DNA of 64,000 nt from Citrobacter koseri ATCC BAA-895 (GCF_000018045.1 NC_009792.1:4154001-4218000), one strand, 5' to 3'; positions 17,414 through 27,163 are shown, counted from the stretch's first letter. Notes: generated by a model not told the origin, from the letters alone. Numbers and translations: made by a program.

Positions 17414-18778
17414 TCAGGTACAAACGACCTTAATCGCCAGCCCACCGCGCGAAGTCTCGCGGTACTTATCGTTCATATCCTTGCCGGTTTCATACATCGT
17501 CTCGATCACTTTATCGAGCGACACCCGTGGCTCAGATGTTCGCCGCAGCGCCATTCGCGCCGCATTCACCGCTTTTACCGCATTAATCGCGTTACGTTCA
17601 ATGCAAGGAATTTGCACCTGCCCGGCCACCGGATCGCAGGTCAATCCCAGGTTGTGCTCCATCGCGATTTCCGCCGCAATGCAAACCTGCGATGGACTAC
17701 CGCCCAGCAGTTCCGTCAGCCCTGCCGCCGCCATCGAGCAGGCGACGCCAACTTCCCCCTGACAGCCCACTTCCGCACCGGAGATAGACGCATTCATCTT
17801 ATACAGCGCGCCAATCGCGCCCGCAGCCAGCAGATAGCGGGCAATCGAGTTGGCATTCACCGGACGGCGGAACTTATCGTAATAGGCCAGTACAGCTGGA
17901 ATAATGCCGCATGCGCCGTTAGTTGGCGCCGTTACGACCCGTCCTCCTGCCGCGTTCTCTTCACTGACGGCCAGCGCAAACATGTTGATCCAGTCGATAA
18001 CGTTCATCGGGTCGCTGGAGAGGCTGTCGCTGGAGACCAGCAGACGCCTTAACGCAACGGCGCGACGCGGCACATTCAGCGGCCCCGGCAGTACGCCCTC
18101 GGTGTTCATGCCGCGTTCAATCCCGGCGTGCATCACATCCCAGATGCGCGCGAATCCGGCGTCAATCTCCTCTTTGCTGCGCAACGCCAGCTCGTTTTGC
18201 ATCATCAGGCCAGAGACCGAAAGCCCGTTTCGCTCACACAGTTTCAGCAGTTCGCTGGCCGAGTGAAAATCATAAGGTACTGGCGTTTCGACATCATGCG
18301 CCTGCCCGAAACGCTCCTCTTCGACGATAAACCCGCCGCCGATGGAGTAATAGGTTTTGCTCAACAGCGTCTCTTGCCCGTTCCATGCCGTAATACGCAT
18401 CCCATTTTCATGGCGCGGTAGCGTTTCGGCGTGAAAGAGAATGCTGTCTGCTACCGGGAAATCAACAACGTGCGCTCCCTCGGCCACCGGCAGGCGTCCA
18501 CTGCGCGTTACGTCTTCAATAAAGGTGGGAATCGCGTCGATATTCACGTTTTGCGGGCTGTTGCCTGCCAGCCCCATCATGATGGCGGTATCCGTCGCAT
18601 GACCTTTCCCGGTCAGCGATAACGATCCATACAGATCAACCGTAATACGCGTCGTGCGAAGTAAATCACCCTTGCTGGTCAGTTGATCGATAAAACATTT
18701 TCCTGCATTCATCGGCCCTACGGTATGGGAGCTGGAAGGTCCAATGCCAATCTTAAAAATATCGAATGCGCTAATCAT
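17414..18778 (-). CDS. tdcG: L-serine dehydratase TdcG
   Basis: Deaminates L-serine to pyruvate and ammonia under anaerobiosis; oxygen-sensitive 4Fe-4S enzyme of the SdaA/SdaB type. 454 residues with beta domain (about 1-150, start FDIFKIGIGPSSSHTVGPM) and catalytic alpha domain (about 180-450). Cluster cysteines are visible in TNGACGIIPAVL, LTCDPVAG and QIPCIERN. Last gene of tdcABCDEFG, separated from tdcF by 100 bases that contain a strong hairpin. Confidence 0.97.
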   Translation of the reverse strand: MISAFDIFKIGIGPSSSHTVGPMNAGKCFIDQLTSKGDLLRTTRITVDLYGSLSLTGKGHATDTAIMMGLAGNSPQNVNIDAIPTFIEDVTRSGRLPVAEGAHVVDFPVADSILFHAETLPRHENGMRITAWNGQETLLSKTYYSIGGGFIVEEERFGQAHDVETPVPYDFHSASELLKLCERNGLSVSGLMMQNELALRSKEEIDAGFARIWDVMHAGIERGMNTEGVLPGPLNVPRRAVALRRLLVSSDSLSSDPMNVIDWINMFALAVSEENAAGGRVVTAPTNGACGIIPAVLAYYDKFRRPVNANSIARYLLAAGAIGALYKMNASISGAEVGCQGEVGVACSMAAAGLTELLGGSPSQVCIAAEIAMEHNLGLTCDPVAGQVQIPCIERNAINAVKAVNAARMALRRTSEPRVSLDKVIETMYETGKDMNDKYRETSRGGLAIKVVCT

Positions 18779-18847
18779 ATCCAGAACCTCGGATTGCCGT
18801 TCAGTGGAGACCAGACATCAAATAGTTTCACACTCGTTTTTGGGATC

Positions 18848-18870
18848 GGGGCGATCCTGACGATCGCCCC
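18848..18870. other. Intercistronic hairpin tdcF-tdcG
   Basis: GGGGCGATC-CTGAC-GATCGCCCC, a perfect 9-bp stem directly after the tdcF stop on the minus strand, with no T run after it in the operon direction. Likely an mRNA stabiliser or partial terminator that lowers tdcG expression. Confidence 0.7.
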
Positions 18871-18878
18871 GCAGGGGG

Positions 18879-19274
18879 TTACAGCGTATCGCCACGCACC
18901 GCGATAGCTTCAATCTCCAGCTTCACATCCTTCGGCAAACGGGCGACCTGCACACAGCTGCGCGTAGGGTAAGTCGCCTGATGCTCATCAAAGAACTGCT
19001 GATACACCTCGTTGATGGTGGTGAAATCGTTCAGATCGGTAATGAACACAGTGGTCTTCACGATATCGCCCACTTTCAGGCCCGCAGCTTCCACAATCGC
19101 TTTGACGTTTTCCAGGCTCTGACGCGCCTGATCGACGACATTTTCCGCGACCTCGCCCGTTTGCGGGCATACCGGGATCTGACCTGAGGTCAGCACCATA
19201 CTGCCCAAATCCACACCCTGTACGTAGGGGCCGATGGCTCCCGGTGCATGTTGGGTGGCAATAATCTTTCTCAT
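18879..19274 (-). CDS. tdcF: RidA-family enamine/imine deaminase TdcF
   Basis: Rid-superfamily trimeric protein, 131 residues. It speeds hydrolysis of the 2-aminoacrylate/2-aminocrotonate intermediates made by TdcB and TdcG, or binds 2-ketobutyrate. The ligand-site residues Arg105, Cys107 and Glu120 are present (YPTRSCVQVARLP, KLEIEA). The C-terminus is two residues longer than the E. coli protein. It starts 13 bases after the tdcE stop. Confidence 0.95.
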   Translation of the reverse strand: MRKIIATQHAPGAIGPYVQGVDLGSMVLTSGQIPVCPQTGEVAENVVDQARQSLENVKAIVEAAGLKVGDIVKTTVFITDLNDFTTINEVYQQFFDEHQATYPTRSCVQVARLPKDVKLEIEAIAVRGDTL

Positions 19275-19287
19275 AGCGCCTCCGGCG

Positions 19288-21582
19288 TTATATCGCCTGG
19301 GTAAAGGTACGTGAAATCACATCCTGCTGTTGCTCGCGGGTGAGCGCATTAAAGCGCACGGCGTAGCCGGACACGCGGATCGTCAGGTTCGGATAGCTTT
19401 CCGGGTGCTCGATGGCGTCCAGCAGCATTTCACGGTTCATCACGTTGACGTTCAGGTGCTGACCGCCTTCCACATGCGCTTCATGATGGAAGTATCCGTC
19501 CAGCAGGCCGACCAGATTGGTTTTCCGCACGCCGTCATCTTTGCCCAACGCCGCAGGCACAATGGAGAAGGTGTAGGAAATCCCGTCTTTGGCATAGGTG
19601 AACGGCAGTTTCGCGACGGAAGTCAGCGAAGCGACAGCGCCTTTACGGTCACGGCCGTGCATCGGGTTCGCACCCGGCGCGAACGGCGTACCGCCACGAC
19701 GTCCATCCGGCGTATTCCCGGTTTTCTGGCCGTACACCACGTTCGAGGTGATGGTCAGAATGGACTGTGTCGGCACCGCGTTGCGGTAGGTTGGCAACAC
19801 TTTAATTTTCTTCATAAAGCGTTCAACCAGATCGCAGGCAATGCTGTCCACGCGCTCGTCGTTGTTGCCGTACTGCGGATATTCGCCTTCGATGACAAAA
19901 TCGACTGCCAGCCCGTTATGGTCGCGCACCGGTTTCACCTTCGCGTACTTGATGGCGGACAGCGAATCCGTCGCCACGGACAGCCCCGCGATGCCGCATG
20001 CCATCGTGCGATAAACGTCACGATCGTGCAGCGCCATCAGCGACGCTTCGTAGCTGTACTTGTCGTGCATGTAGTGGATGATATTCAGCGCGCTGATGTA
20101 CTGCACCGCCAGCCAGTCCATGAAGTGGTCAAGGCTCTCCATCACCGTGTCGTAATCCAGCACGTCATCCATTAATGGCGCCGTTTTCGGCCCGACCTGG
20201 ATTTTCAGCTTCTCATCCACACCGCCGTTGATTGCATACAGCAGCGTTTTAGCGAGGTTGGCGCGGGCGCCGAAGAACTGCATCTGCTTACCGATGACCA
20301 TTGGGCTGACGCAGCAAGCAATGGCGTAATCATCGCTGTCAAAGTCAGCGCGCATCAGATCGTCATTTTCATACTGCAAAGATGAAGTGACGATCGACAC
20401 CTGTGCCGCATACTTTTTAAAAGCGACCGGCAGCGCTTCTGACCACAGCACGGTCAGGTTCGGCTCTGGCGCAGGCCCCATCGTGTGCAGGGTATGCAGA
20501 TAGCGGAAGGAGTTTTTGGTCACCAGCGTGCGGCCATCCAGCCCCATACCGCCGATCACTTCGGTTGCCCAAATCGGATCGCCGGAGAACAGCGTGTCAA
20601 ATTCCGGCGTGCGCAGGAAGCGCACCATGCGGATCTTCATGATGAAGTGGTCGATCAGTTCCTGCGCCTGTTCTTCCGTTAAGATCCCGGCTTTGAAGTC
20701 TCGCTCAATGTAGATGTCGAGGAACGACGCGGTACGGCCCAGCGACATTGCGCCGCCGTTCTGCGATTTCACCGCTGCCAGATAGGCGAAGTAAAGCCAC
20801 TGGACGGCTTCCTGCGCGTTACGCGCCGGACGGGAGATATCGCAGCCGTATTTGGCGGCCATTTCCTGCATTTGCAGCAGCGCACGACGGTGTTCGGCCA
20901 GCTCTTCACGCAGGCGAATCGTCGCTTCAAGGTTCTGCCCCCACTCCAGATTTGACTGGAGATCGGCAAACTGCAACTCACGCTCGCGCACCAGATAACG
21001 GATACCGTACAGCGCAACGCGGCGATAGTCGCCGATAATACGCCCACGACCGTAGCCATCCGGTAAGCCGGTCAGCACCCCGGATTTACGGCAGCGCAGC
21101 ATATCCGGCGAATACGCGTCGAATACACCCTGGTTATGGGTTTTACGCAGCTCGGTAAACTGATATTCAAAATCAGCATCCATTTCACGACCATACGCCT
21201 GGAATGAGCTTTTGATCATATTGATGCCGCCAAACGGATGCAGCGCGCGCTTGAGTGGCTTATCGGTTTGCAAACCGACGATTTTTTCCAGCTCCTGCTC
21301 AATATAACCCGCGTCATGGGCAGTAATGGTGGTCGCAATGTTGGTATCGAAATCGACTGGCGCATGCGTCGAGTTTTCAATACGAATACCCGCCATAACT
21401 TTTTCCCACAATGCGGTAGTCGCAGGCGTGGCTTCCGCGAGGAAGGATTCATCTCCCTCATAGGGTGTATAGTTGTGCTGAATAAAATCACGGACATTAA
21501 TTTCTTCTTTCCAGTCCGTACCTTTAAAGCCAAGCCAGGCTTCGGCATACAGCATATCGCTGGTATCGATATTTACCTTCAT
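19288..21582 (-). CDS. tdcE: 2-ketobutyrate formate-lyase / pyruvate formate-lyase TdcE
   Basis: Glycyl radical enzyme that cleaves 2-ketobutyrate (or pyruvate) with CoA to propionyl-CoA (acetyl-CoA) plus formate. 764 residues. The C-terminal radical loop is RVSGYAVRF with the radical glycine at about residue 739, and the active-site cysteine pair is in AIACCVSPMVIG (around residue 423). It needs an activase (PflA) encoded elsewhere. Coupled in the operon to the kinase tdcD upstream (32 bases) and tdcF downstream. Confidence 0.98.
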   Translation of the reverse strand: MKVNIDTSDMLYAEAWLGFKGTDWKEEINVRDFIQHNYTPYEGDESFLAEATPATTALWEKVMAGIRIENSTHAPVDFDTNIATTITAHDAGYIEQELEKIVGLQTDKPLKRALHPFGGINMIKSSFQAYGREMDADFEYQFTELRKTHNQGVFDAYSPDMLRCRKSGVLTGLPDGYGRGRIIGDYRRVALYGIRYLVRERELQFADLQSNLEWGQNLEATIRLREELAEHRRALLQMQEMAAKYGCDISRPARNAQEAVQWLYFAYLAAVKSQNGGAMSLGRTASFLDIYIERDFKAGILTEEQAQELIDHFIMKIRMVRFLRTPEFDTLFSGDPIWATEVIGGMGLDGRTLVTKNSFRYLHTLHTMGPAPEPNLTVLWSEALPVAFKKYAAQVSIVTSSLQYENDDLMRADFDSDDYAIACCVSPMVIGKQMQFFGARANLAKTLLYAINGGVDEKLKIQVGPKTAPLMDDVLDYDTVMESLDHFMDWLAVQYISALNIIHYMHDKYSYEASLMALHDRDVYRTMACGIAGLSVATDSLSAIKYAKVKPVRDHNGLAVDFVIEGEYPQYGNNDERVDSIACDLVERFMKKIKVLPTYRNAVPTQSILTITSNVVYGQKTGNTPDGRRGGTPFAPGANPMHGRDRKGAVASLTSVAKLPFTYAKDGISYTFSIVPAALGKDDGVRKTNLVGLLDGYFHHEAHVEGGQHLNVNVMNREMLLDAIEHPESYPNLTIRVSGYAVRFNALTREQQQDVISRTFTQAI

Positions 21583-21614
21583 GAAAAATAGTCTCTCTAC
21601 AGAACAACAATAAA

Positions 21615-22823
21615 TTATGCAAATTCCACAGGTGCGTTAACTTTGCCTAAATGAATAGCGTCGAGGGCAATCATTTTTTCTTCATTCGTTGGAATGACGG
21701 CACAAATAACGTTGGTGTCTTTGCTGGAGATAATTCTTTCACCGTGAGAATTAGGCAGGCTATTCATCTCGTGATCTAATTTCACGCCCAGAACAGCCAA
21801 ATGTTCAATGACCAGGCGGCGAATTAACACGGAGTTTTCGCCAATCCCCCCGGTAAAAATAATACCGTCCAGACGGTGTAACGATGCGGCATGCCCGGCA
21901 ATGTGGCGGGCAATACGGTGCACAAAGGTTTTAATCGCCAGTTGCGCACGTTCATGCCCTTCATGCCAGGCTTTTTCCAGTACACGTAAGTCAGATGACA
22001 GACCGGAAATCCCCAGCAAACCAGACTCTTTATTCACCACGCGTTCCATATCGCCCAGCGTCTGGTTGGTTTCGCTGGCAATCCACGCCATCGCGCCGAA
22101 GTCCACATCGCCGCTGCGGGTGCCCATCATCAGCCCTTCCAGCGGGGTCATCCCCATAGAGGTATCGACGCTTTGACCGTTACGAACGGCACAGATAGAA
22201 GCGCCATTGCCCAGATGCGCGACAACCAGACCCGAGTCCTCTTCCTGTAACGCAAGAAGGTCATGCGCACGTTGCGAGACATAGCGGTGCGAGGTGCCAT
22301 GAAAGCCATAGCGCCGGACGCCCAACTCCTCAAAATATTTCCACGGCAAGCCGTACAAATACGCTTCAGGCGCCATCGTTTGATGGAAGCTGGTATCAAA
22401 TACCGCCACCTGCTGTACGCCCGGGAAAAGATGCTGAGCCGATTCAATTCCGCTTAAATTGGCGTAATTATGTAACGGTGCTAAAGGAGAAACCCGGCGG
22501 ATATTCTCGATAACTTCATCCGTAATAATGGCTGATGCCGTAAAGATATTTCCGCCGTGGGCAATACGGTGGCCAATTAAGGCCACGCTGTCGATTAAAT
22601 TACGTTTTTCCAGTTCAAACGCAATCGCCTTTAATGCGCCTTCGTAGCTGTGGTGAGCCAGCTTAGCTGGCTCTCCTCCATTTACGGATAAAAACGCATC
22701 TTCAGAATTAATACCGTCCGCAATTCCTGCCATTAACACATCGCAATGGGTTGCATCCAGTACTGAAAACTTAATGGAAGACGATCCACAGTTAATCACC
22801 AGAACTACCGGAAATTCATTCAT
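21615..22823 (-). CDS. tdcD: Propionate kinase TdcD
   Basis: Acetate/propionate kinase (ASKHA fold), 402 residues. It makes ATP from propionyl phosphate, the energy-yielding last step of threonine fermentation. Signatures: NCGSSSIKFSVLDA at the N-terminus, RYGFHGTSHRYVSQRA (around 180) and FTGGIGENSVLIR (around 325). Located between the transporter tdcC and the lyase tdcE, with about 30-base gaps on each side. Confidence 0.97.
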   Translation of the reverse strand: MNEFPVVLVINCGSSSIKFSVLDATHCDVLMAGIADGINSEDAFLSVNGGEPAKLAHHSYEGALKAIAFELEKRNLIDSVALIGHRIAHGGNIFTASAIITDEVIENIRRVSPLAPLHNYANLSGIESAQHLFPGVQQVAVFDTSFHQTMAPEAYLYGLPWKYFEELGVRRYGFHGTSHRYVSQRAHDLLALQEEDSGLVVAHLGNGASICAVRNGQSVDTSMGMTPLEGLMMGTRSGDVDFGAMAWIASETNQTLGDMERVVNKESGLLGISGLSSDLRVLEKAWHEGHERAQLAIKTFVHRIARHIAGHAASLHRLDGIIFTGGIGENSVLIRRLVIEHLAVLGVKLDHEMNSLPNSHGERIISSKDTNVICAVIPTNEEKMIALDAIHLGKVNAPVEFA

Positions 22824-22854
22824 TTCACTACTCCGCTCATCCTGAGCTAAAGGA

Positions 22855-24186
22855 TTAGAACAGTTTGTACACGATATTCAGGATGGTCAGCAGACCAATC
22901 ACGGTCACAAACACGTTATCCAGACGACCACGGTATTTCGCCAGTGACGGCGCTTTACGGATGGCGTACATCGGCAGCAGGCAGAGCAGCGAGGCAATGA
23001 TCGGCGCACCCATTGCTTCAATCAGGTCCAGGATGTTCGGGTTGGCGTATGCCACAACCCAGGTGGAACCCATGATGAAGATCATGCTGATGGTGTTGAG
23101 TTTGCCCAGTGAAACTTTGGTTTTATCGCCTTTGTAACCAAACTTCAGCACCAGACCGTTCAGGCCTTCCAGCGTGCCCAGATAGTGACCGAAGAACGAT
23201 TTGAAGATAGCGACCAGTGCGATGATGGAAGCCCCGTACTCCAGAACCGTAGCAAACGTTGATTTAGTGCCAGACAGCGACGCAAAGTGGTTCGCCAGAT
23301 ATGAGAGCACCGGAATGTTCTGCGCTTTCGCATCCGCCATGTTGGCCGGAGAGAGCGTGAACAGGCAGCTGAAGGCGAAGAACATCACCACGGCCACCAT
23401 CAGCATGCTGGCGCGGGAGATGATCTGTGAACATTTACGCTCGGTAAATTCACGACCAAAGTCTTTCTCATACTCTTCACGTTTGGAAACCACGAAAGAA
23501 GAGACGATAGGCGAGAAGTTAAAGGAGAACACCATGATGGAGATACCCAGCCACACGGTAACCAGAATGCCGTCATGCCCGGTTAACGCGATATTGCTGA
23601 GATCCACCTGATCGATAACCGCAGAGTTCCAGTAAGGGATCAGCGACAGAGAGATCAGCACCAGGCTGGCAATGAACGGCCATACCAGGTAGCTCATCAC
23701 TTTAACCATCAGGTCTTTACCAAACCAGATAACGAAAGCCATCAGCAGCAGCAGGAACAGCGCCACAAAGCCACGGTTAAGCGCCGGCATCTGCAACTGG
23801 TTTTCCCAGAAGGTCATAAAGGTGTTGGTAATGGTTACGCCATAAATCCACAGCAGCGGACAGATAGCGAAGAAGTACAGGAACGTGATGACCACGCCGC
23901 CTGTTTTACCAAAGTGCTCTTCTACCGTTTCTGTGATGTTGCCGGAAGGGTTAGAACCGGAAAGACACAGGCGCGCCAGCGCACGGTGGCAGTAAAACGC
24001 GATGGGGTAGGCCAACACCAGCATCAAAAGAATCGGGATCAGCCCGCCAAAGCCTGCGCGAATAGGGAAGAACAACACCCCGGCGCCGATGGCAGTACCA
24101 AATAGTCCCAGTGTCCATGTGGTGTCCGATTTACGCCAGGACGACTGTTTTGTCTGGCTGGATACAATGCTATCAGTAGTACTCAT
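22855..24186 (-). CDS. tdcC: Threonine/serine:proton symporter TdcC
   Basis: Inner membrane symporter for L-threonine and L-serine, HAAAP family, 443 residues, about 11 helices (first: LGLFGTAIGAGVLFFPIRAG). It supplies TdcB and TdcG with substrate during anaerobic growth on amino acids. 34 bases after tdcB in the operon. Sequence is clearly distinct from its relatives CyuP and Mtr in the same window. Confidence 0.97.
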   Translation of the reverse strand: MSTTDSIVSSQTKQSSWRKSDTTWTLGLFGTAIGAGVLFFPIRAGFGGLIPILLMLVLAYPIAFYCHRALARLCLSGSNPSGNITETVEEHFGKTGGVVITFLYFFAICPLLWIYGVTITNTFMTFWENQLQMPALNRGFVALFLLLLMAFVIWFGKDLMVKVMSYLVWPFIASLVLISLSLIPYWNSAVIDQVDLSNIALTGHDGILVTVWLGISIMVFSFNFSPIVSSFVVSKREEYEKDFGREFTERKCSQIISRASMLMVAVVMFFAFSCLFTLSPANMADAKAQNIPVLSYLANHFASLSGTKSTFATVLEYGASIIALVAIFKSFFGHYLGTLEGLNGLVLKFGYKGDKTKVSLGKLNTISMIFIMGSTWVVAYANPNILDLIEAMGAPIIASLLCLLPMYAIRKAPSLAKYRGRLDNVFVTVIGLLTILNIVYKLF

Positions 24187-24220
24187 ATCCTATCCTCAAC
24201 GAAAAGATTAATAGCCGGGT

Positions 24221-25210
24221 TTAAGCGTCAACTAAGCCCGTAATTTGCGATACACGAGAAAGATCGATATTGCCGCCAGAAATAATGCTGACCGTTTTTC
24301 TGTTCTGGATATAGCTATCTAATTTCCCGCTTAATAATGCGGCACATGCCAGTGCGCCAGCGCCTTCAGTGACGACTTTATTGCGCTGAATTAATGCAAT
24401 CATGCTGTTACGAATTTCATCTTCGCTGACCAGGACAATGTCATCCACTAATTCACGAACAATCTCATACGTTAAATTACCCGGGCGAGAAACATCACAA
24501 CCATCCGCCAGGGTGCCGGTCGTTCGGTGAGTGGTTATTTCTCCTGCATGATAAGATGCCGCCATGCCGTGTACGTTTTCGGACTGTACGCCAATAACTT
24601 TAATTGTCGGGTTAATGGATTTAATAGCAATCGCAACACCGGCAATCAGACCGCCGCCGCCAATTGGTACAATGACGTTATCGACATCATACAGATCTTC
24701 CATAATTTCCAGGCCAATCGTTCCCTGCCCGGCAATCACTTTCGGATCGTCATAAGGTGGAATAAAAATGCGGCCTTCAGTCTCAACAATTTCGCTCACT
24801 TTGGCGATGGTATCGTTGAAGTTGTCACCGTGCAGCACCACTTCAGCGGAGTAGTCGCAGGTGGCCGCCACTTTGGACTTCGGCGCGCCTTTCGGCATCA
24901 CGACTTTGCCGTCGATACCGAGCATCGCGCAGGAGAGAGACACCCCTTGCGCATGGTTACCGGCAGAGCAAGCCACCACGCCTTTACGTTTTTCTTCTTC
25001 CGTTAATGAACTGAGTTTGTTAAACGCACCGCGGATTTTAAAAGAGCCCGTGCGTTGCATATTTTCGAACTTAAGGAATATTTCGCCTTTGCAGCGCTCG
25101 CTGAAATAGTTAGAGCGCGGCATACCTGTTTTATAAATTTTCCCCGCAAGTCTTTTTTTCGCTTCGAGGATATCTTCAATCGCAACCGGGAGATCGTATG
25201 TAATATGCAT
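24221..25210 (-). CDS. tdcB: Catabolic threonine dehydratase TdcB
   Basis: PLP-dependent deaminase that turns L-threonine into 2-ketobutyrate plus ammonia; the AMP-activated biodegradative enzyme without a C-terminal ACT domain, in keeping with 329 residues. PLP lysine is Lys58 (GSFKIRGAF); the phosphate-binding glycine loop is VIVPIGGGGLIAGVA. First enzyme gene after the regulator tdcA (103 bases between). Confidence 0.98.
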   Translation of the reverse strand: MHITYDLPVAIEDILEAKKRLAGKIYKTGMPRSNYFSERCKGEIFLKFENMQRTGSFKIRGAFNKLSSLTEEEKRKGVVACSAGNHAQGVSLSCAMLGIDGKVVMPKGAPKSKVAATCDYSAEVVLHGDNFNDTIAKVSEIVETEGRIFIPPYDDPKVIAGQGTIGLEIMEDLYDVDNVIVPIGGGGLIAGVAIAIKSINPTIKVIGVQSENVHGMAASYHAGEITTHRTTGTLADGCDVSRPGNLTYEIVRELVDDIVLVSEDEIRNSMIALIQRNKVVTEGAGALACAALLSGKLDSYIQNRKTVSIISGGNIDLSRVSQITGLVDA

Positions 25211-25313
25211 TATAACCTCTTAACCTGGGTATTAAGGTAAAATAAATAGTCAGTACCAACGTCCGATATTCAGACAGATGGCATCAGTTTTTGATTAAAT
25301 TAAATTTAATCCG

Positions 25314-26252
25314 TTACTTAATTTCTATTAATTGCTTTCGTCTGCAACCATTATAAGATGAATATTCTTTGGCTAATTCCACCAAAACCGATGCTGCTTT
25401 TTTAATCCGATAGTTTTTAGACCAGATCGCGGCATAACGCGCGACCGGTAAATCTTCCTCTACTGGAATCGTAATAAACTGGTTTGAACCGAATGGAGAT
25501 GTCATATCGCAGGGAATGACGGTCAGAAAATCAGCATTGAGAACAAGATTATAAATAGTGACAACGGAATCTGTTTTAACGATGTTTTCACTGCTGATGC
25601 CATTTCTTTGTAACTTGGTGAGGAGTTCGCTGTAGTAGCCCATATTCGTTTGTGGCAACACCCACTGTTCGTTCTGCAACGATTCCAGTGTGGTGATGCC
25701 GGTGCATGTTCGGGACTTACTGGCCACCAGGACAAACTCTGACTCAAAAAGCGGTTCCACGTGTAGATCCTGTAGTTTCATCTCATCACTGAGCGTGCCG
25801 ATAGCGAAATCCAGGCGTCCGTCGCGAATCGCGGGCAGGAACGAGGAGAGCTGCGCTTCATACATCGACACCTGCGCTTTTGGGAACACCTCTTTAAATT
25901 TATGAATCATGTCAGACATAAAGGTAAAGCCAATCAACGAAGGAAAACCAAACGAAACGTCGACCACCGTGTTGCAGGTCATGCTGTTCATCTCGTTCAC
26001 CATGTTTTTCATTTCACGGGTGATGGATTCAGACCAGGTAAGCAGCACCTGACCTGCGCTGGTTAACGTGACACCGGTATTTTTGCGAACGATTAACTCA
26101 ACGCCAAAATAGGCCTCAACATCATTGATAATTTTACTTACAGCAGGCTGAGTTAACCCTAACTCTTTTGCGGCAGAACCGATAGAACCACTTCTAATGA
26201 CTTCCTGAAAGACCACCAAGTGCTGTGTTTTAGGGAGAAGAATAGTATTCAT
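25314..26252 (-). CDS. tdcA: LysR-type activator TdcA
   Basis: Activator of its own operon. 312 residues: N-terminal helix-turn-helix (about 10-65; GSAAKELGLTQPAVSKIINDVE) and a substrate-binding-like domain. I chose ATG 26252 (MNTILLPKTQ) over the in-frame ATG at 26264, since it matches family length and follows an AGG ribosome site. First gene of the operon, with a CRP-dependent promoter just upstream. Confidence 0.96.
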   Translation of the reverse strand: MNTILLPKTQHLVVFQEVIRSGSIGSAAKELGLTQPAVSKIINDVEAYFGVELIVRKNTGVTLTSAGQVLLTWSESITREMKNMVNEMNSMTCNTVVDVSFGFPSLIGFTFMSDMIHKFKEVFPKAQVSMYEAQLSSFLPAIRDGRLDFAIGTLSDEMKLQDLHVEPLFESEFVLVASKSRTCTGITTLESLQNEQWVLPQTNMGYYSELLTKLQRNGISSENIVKTDSVVTIYNLVLNADFLTVIPCDMTSPFGSNQFITIPVEEDLPVARYAAIWSKNYRIKKAASVLVELAKEYSSYNGCRRKQLIEIK

Positions 26253-26280
26253 ATCGACCTGCACTAATTACTTTGTTGAC

Positions 26281-26331
26281 GGCATGAAGTGTACCAAATA
26301 AAGGTTACATGGTTATGTGCGACTACTCACA
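26281..26331 (-). promoter_or_regulatory. tdcA promoter with CRP site
   Basis: On the minus strand TGTGAGTAGTCGCACA (26331-26316) matches the CRP consensus at nine of ten positions. TACACT (26293-26288) fits a -10 box, giving a start near 26281 and a CRP centre about 42 bases upstream, the classical class II arrangement. CRP dependence of tdc is established in E. coli. Confidence 0.85.
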
Positions 26332-26336
26332 AATTA

Positions 26337-26900
26337 ACTTACCTTACATTTTGTAAGCTTATTTTTTAAAAAATAAATCATTTATTATCAATAAGTTAAA
26401 AGAACATGACTGCACTTTATCATGATTTTTGTCAAAAAATCATGAGGGGATAACAATATTTTATGGCGATAACATATGCGTTTCATTCGCTATTTTACAA
26501 ATTCGGGAAAGACGATAATTCAATCAATTATCGCATAATTAACACGCAGATTTACGTTTAAATTTAACGGACAATTAATCAAAAATAAGTACAATTACAC
26601 CCTTATTGGGATTAAAGATTGTGGCATATCACATTTTTTCTTCTTATTTGTTTGTAAAAAAACATTACGCACACGAATATTTAATTCATTTAATACACAC
26701 CATTATCATTACCAACAATATATTAACACTGTGATTGTCAATTTTTGTAGCGCGTAATTTTGTGATAGCGATCAACAGCCAATCTTTTATCCGGTTAAAA
26801 AATCACCACACAGCGTTTTGTGTTAGTGGTCACAGAACAAGAAATATCTTTTGGCGGGGAAATTATGTTACGCAGCGCGATCGGGCACCTTCTGCGGGGA
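26337..26900. other. AT-rich spacer upstream of tdcA, no gene identified
   Basis: About 560 bases of low GC with A/T runs (TTTTTTAAAAAATAAATC and similar), of the kind that binds IHF and H-NS. In E. coli tdcR, yhaB and yhaC occupy this interval. I find no open frame that can be supported as tdcR; one TTG-started frame (26735-26965) ends in the REP array and is not credible. Confidence 0.6.
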
Positions 26901-26902
26901 AT

Positions 26903-27163
26903 CCGCCGGATGGCGACGCTGGCGCGTCTTATCCGGCCTACCAAAGCGCTCAGCCACAGGACTGATAAGCGCAGCGCCATCAGGCAACGTACGCGGAGAA
27001 TCCGCCGGATGGTGACGCTCACGCGTCTTATCCAGCCTACCAAAGCGCTCTGCCGTAGGCCTGATAAGCGCAGCGCCATCAGGCAACGTACGCGGAGAAT
27101 CTGCCGGATGGCGACGCTCACGCGTCTTATCCGGCCTACCAAAGCGCTCCTGATAAGCCATCA
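26903..27163. repeat. Tandem BIME array, three 99-bp units
   Basis: Units start with GCCGGATGG at 26905, 27004 and 27103, exactly 99 bases apart. Each unit holds two inverted REPs (GCCGGATGGCGACGC...GCGTCTTATCCGGCCTAC and CCTGATAAGCGCAGCGCCATCAGG) joined by the same spacers (CAAAGCGCTC; CAACGTACGCGGAGAATC). The third unit is cut short in its second arm (CCTGATAAGCCATCAGGCA). It lies just beyond the rnpB terminator. Confidence 0.92.

Noticed and set aside
26735..26965. A TTG-started 76-codon frame as possible tdcR
   Set aside because: No ribosome site, runs into REP sequence, and I cannot match it to TdcR with confidence.
26903..27163. Regularly spaced repeats resembling a CRISPR array
   Set aside because: The whole 99-bp unit including its spacers is repeated, the palindromes are standard REPs, and no cas gene is near.
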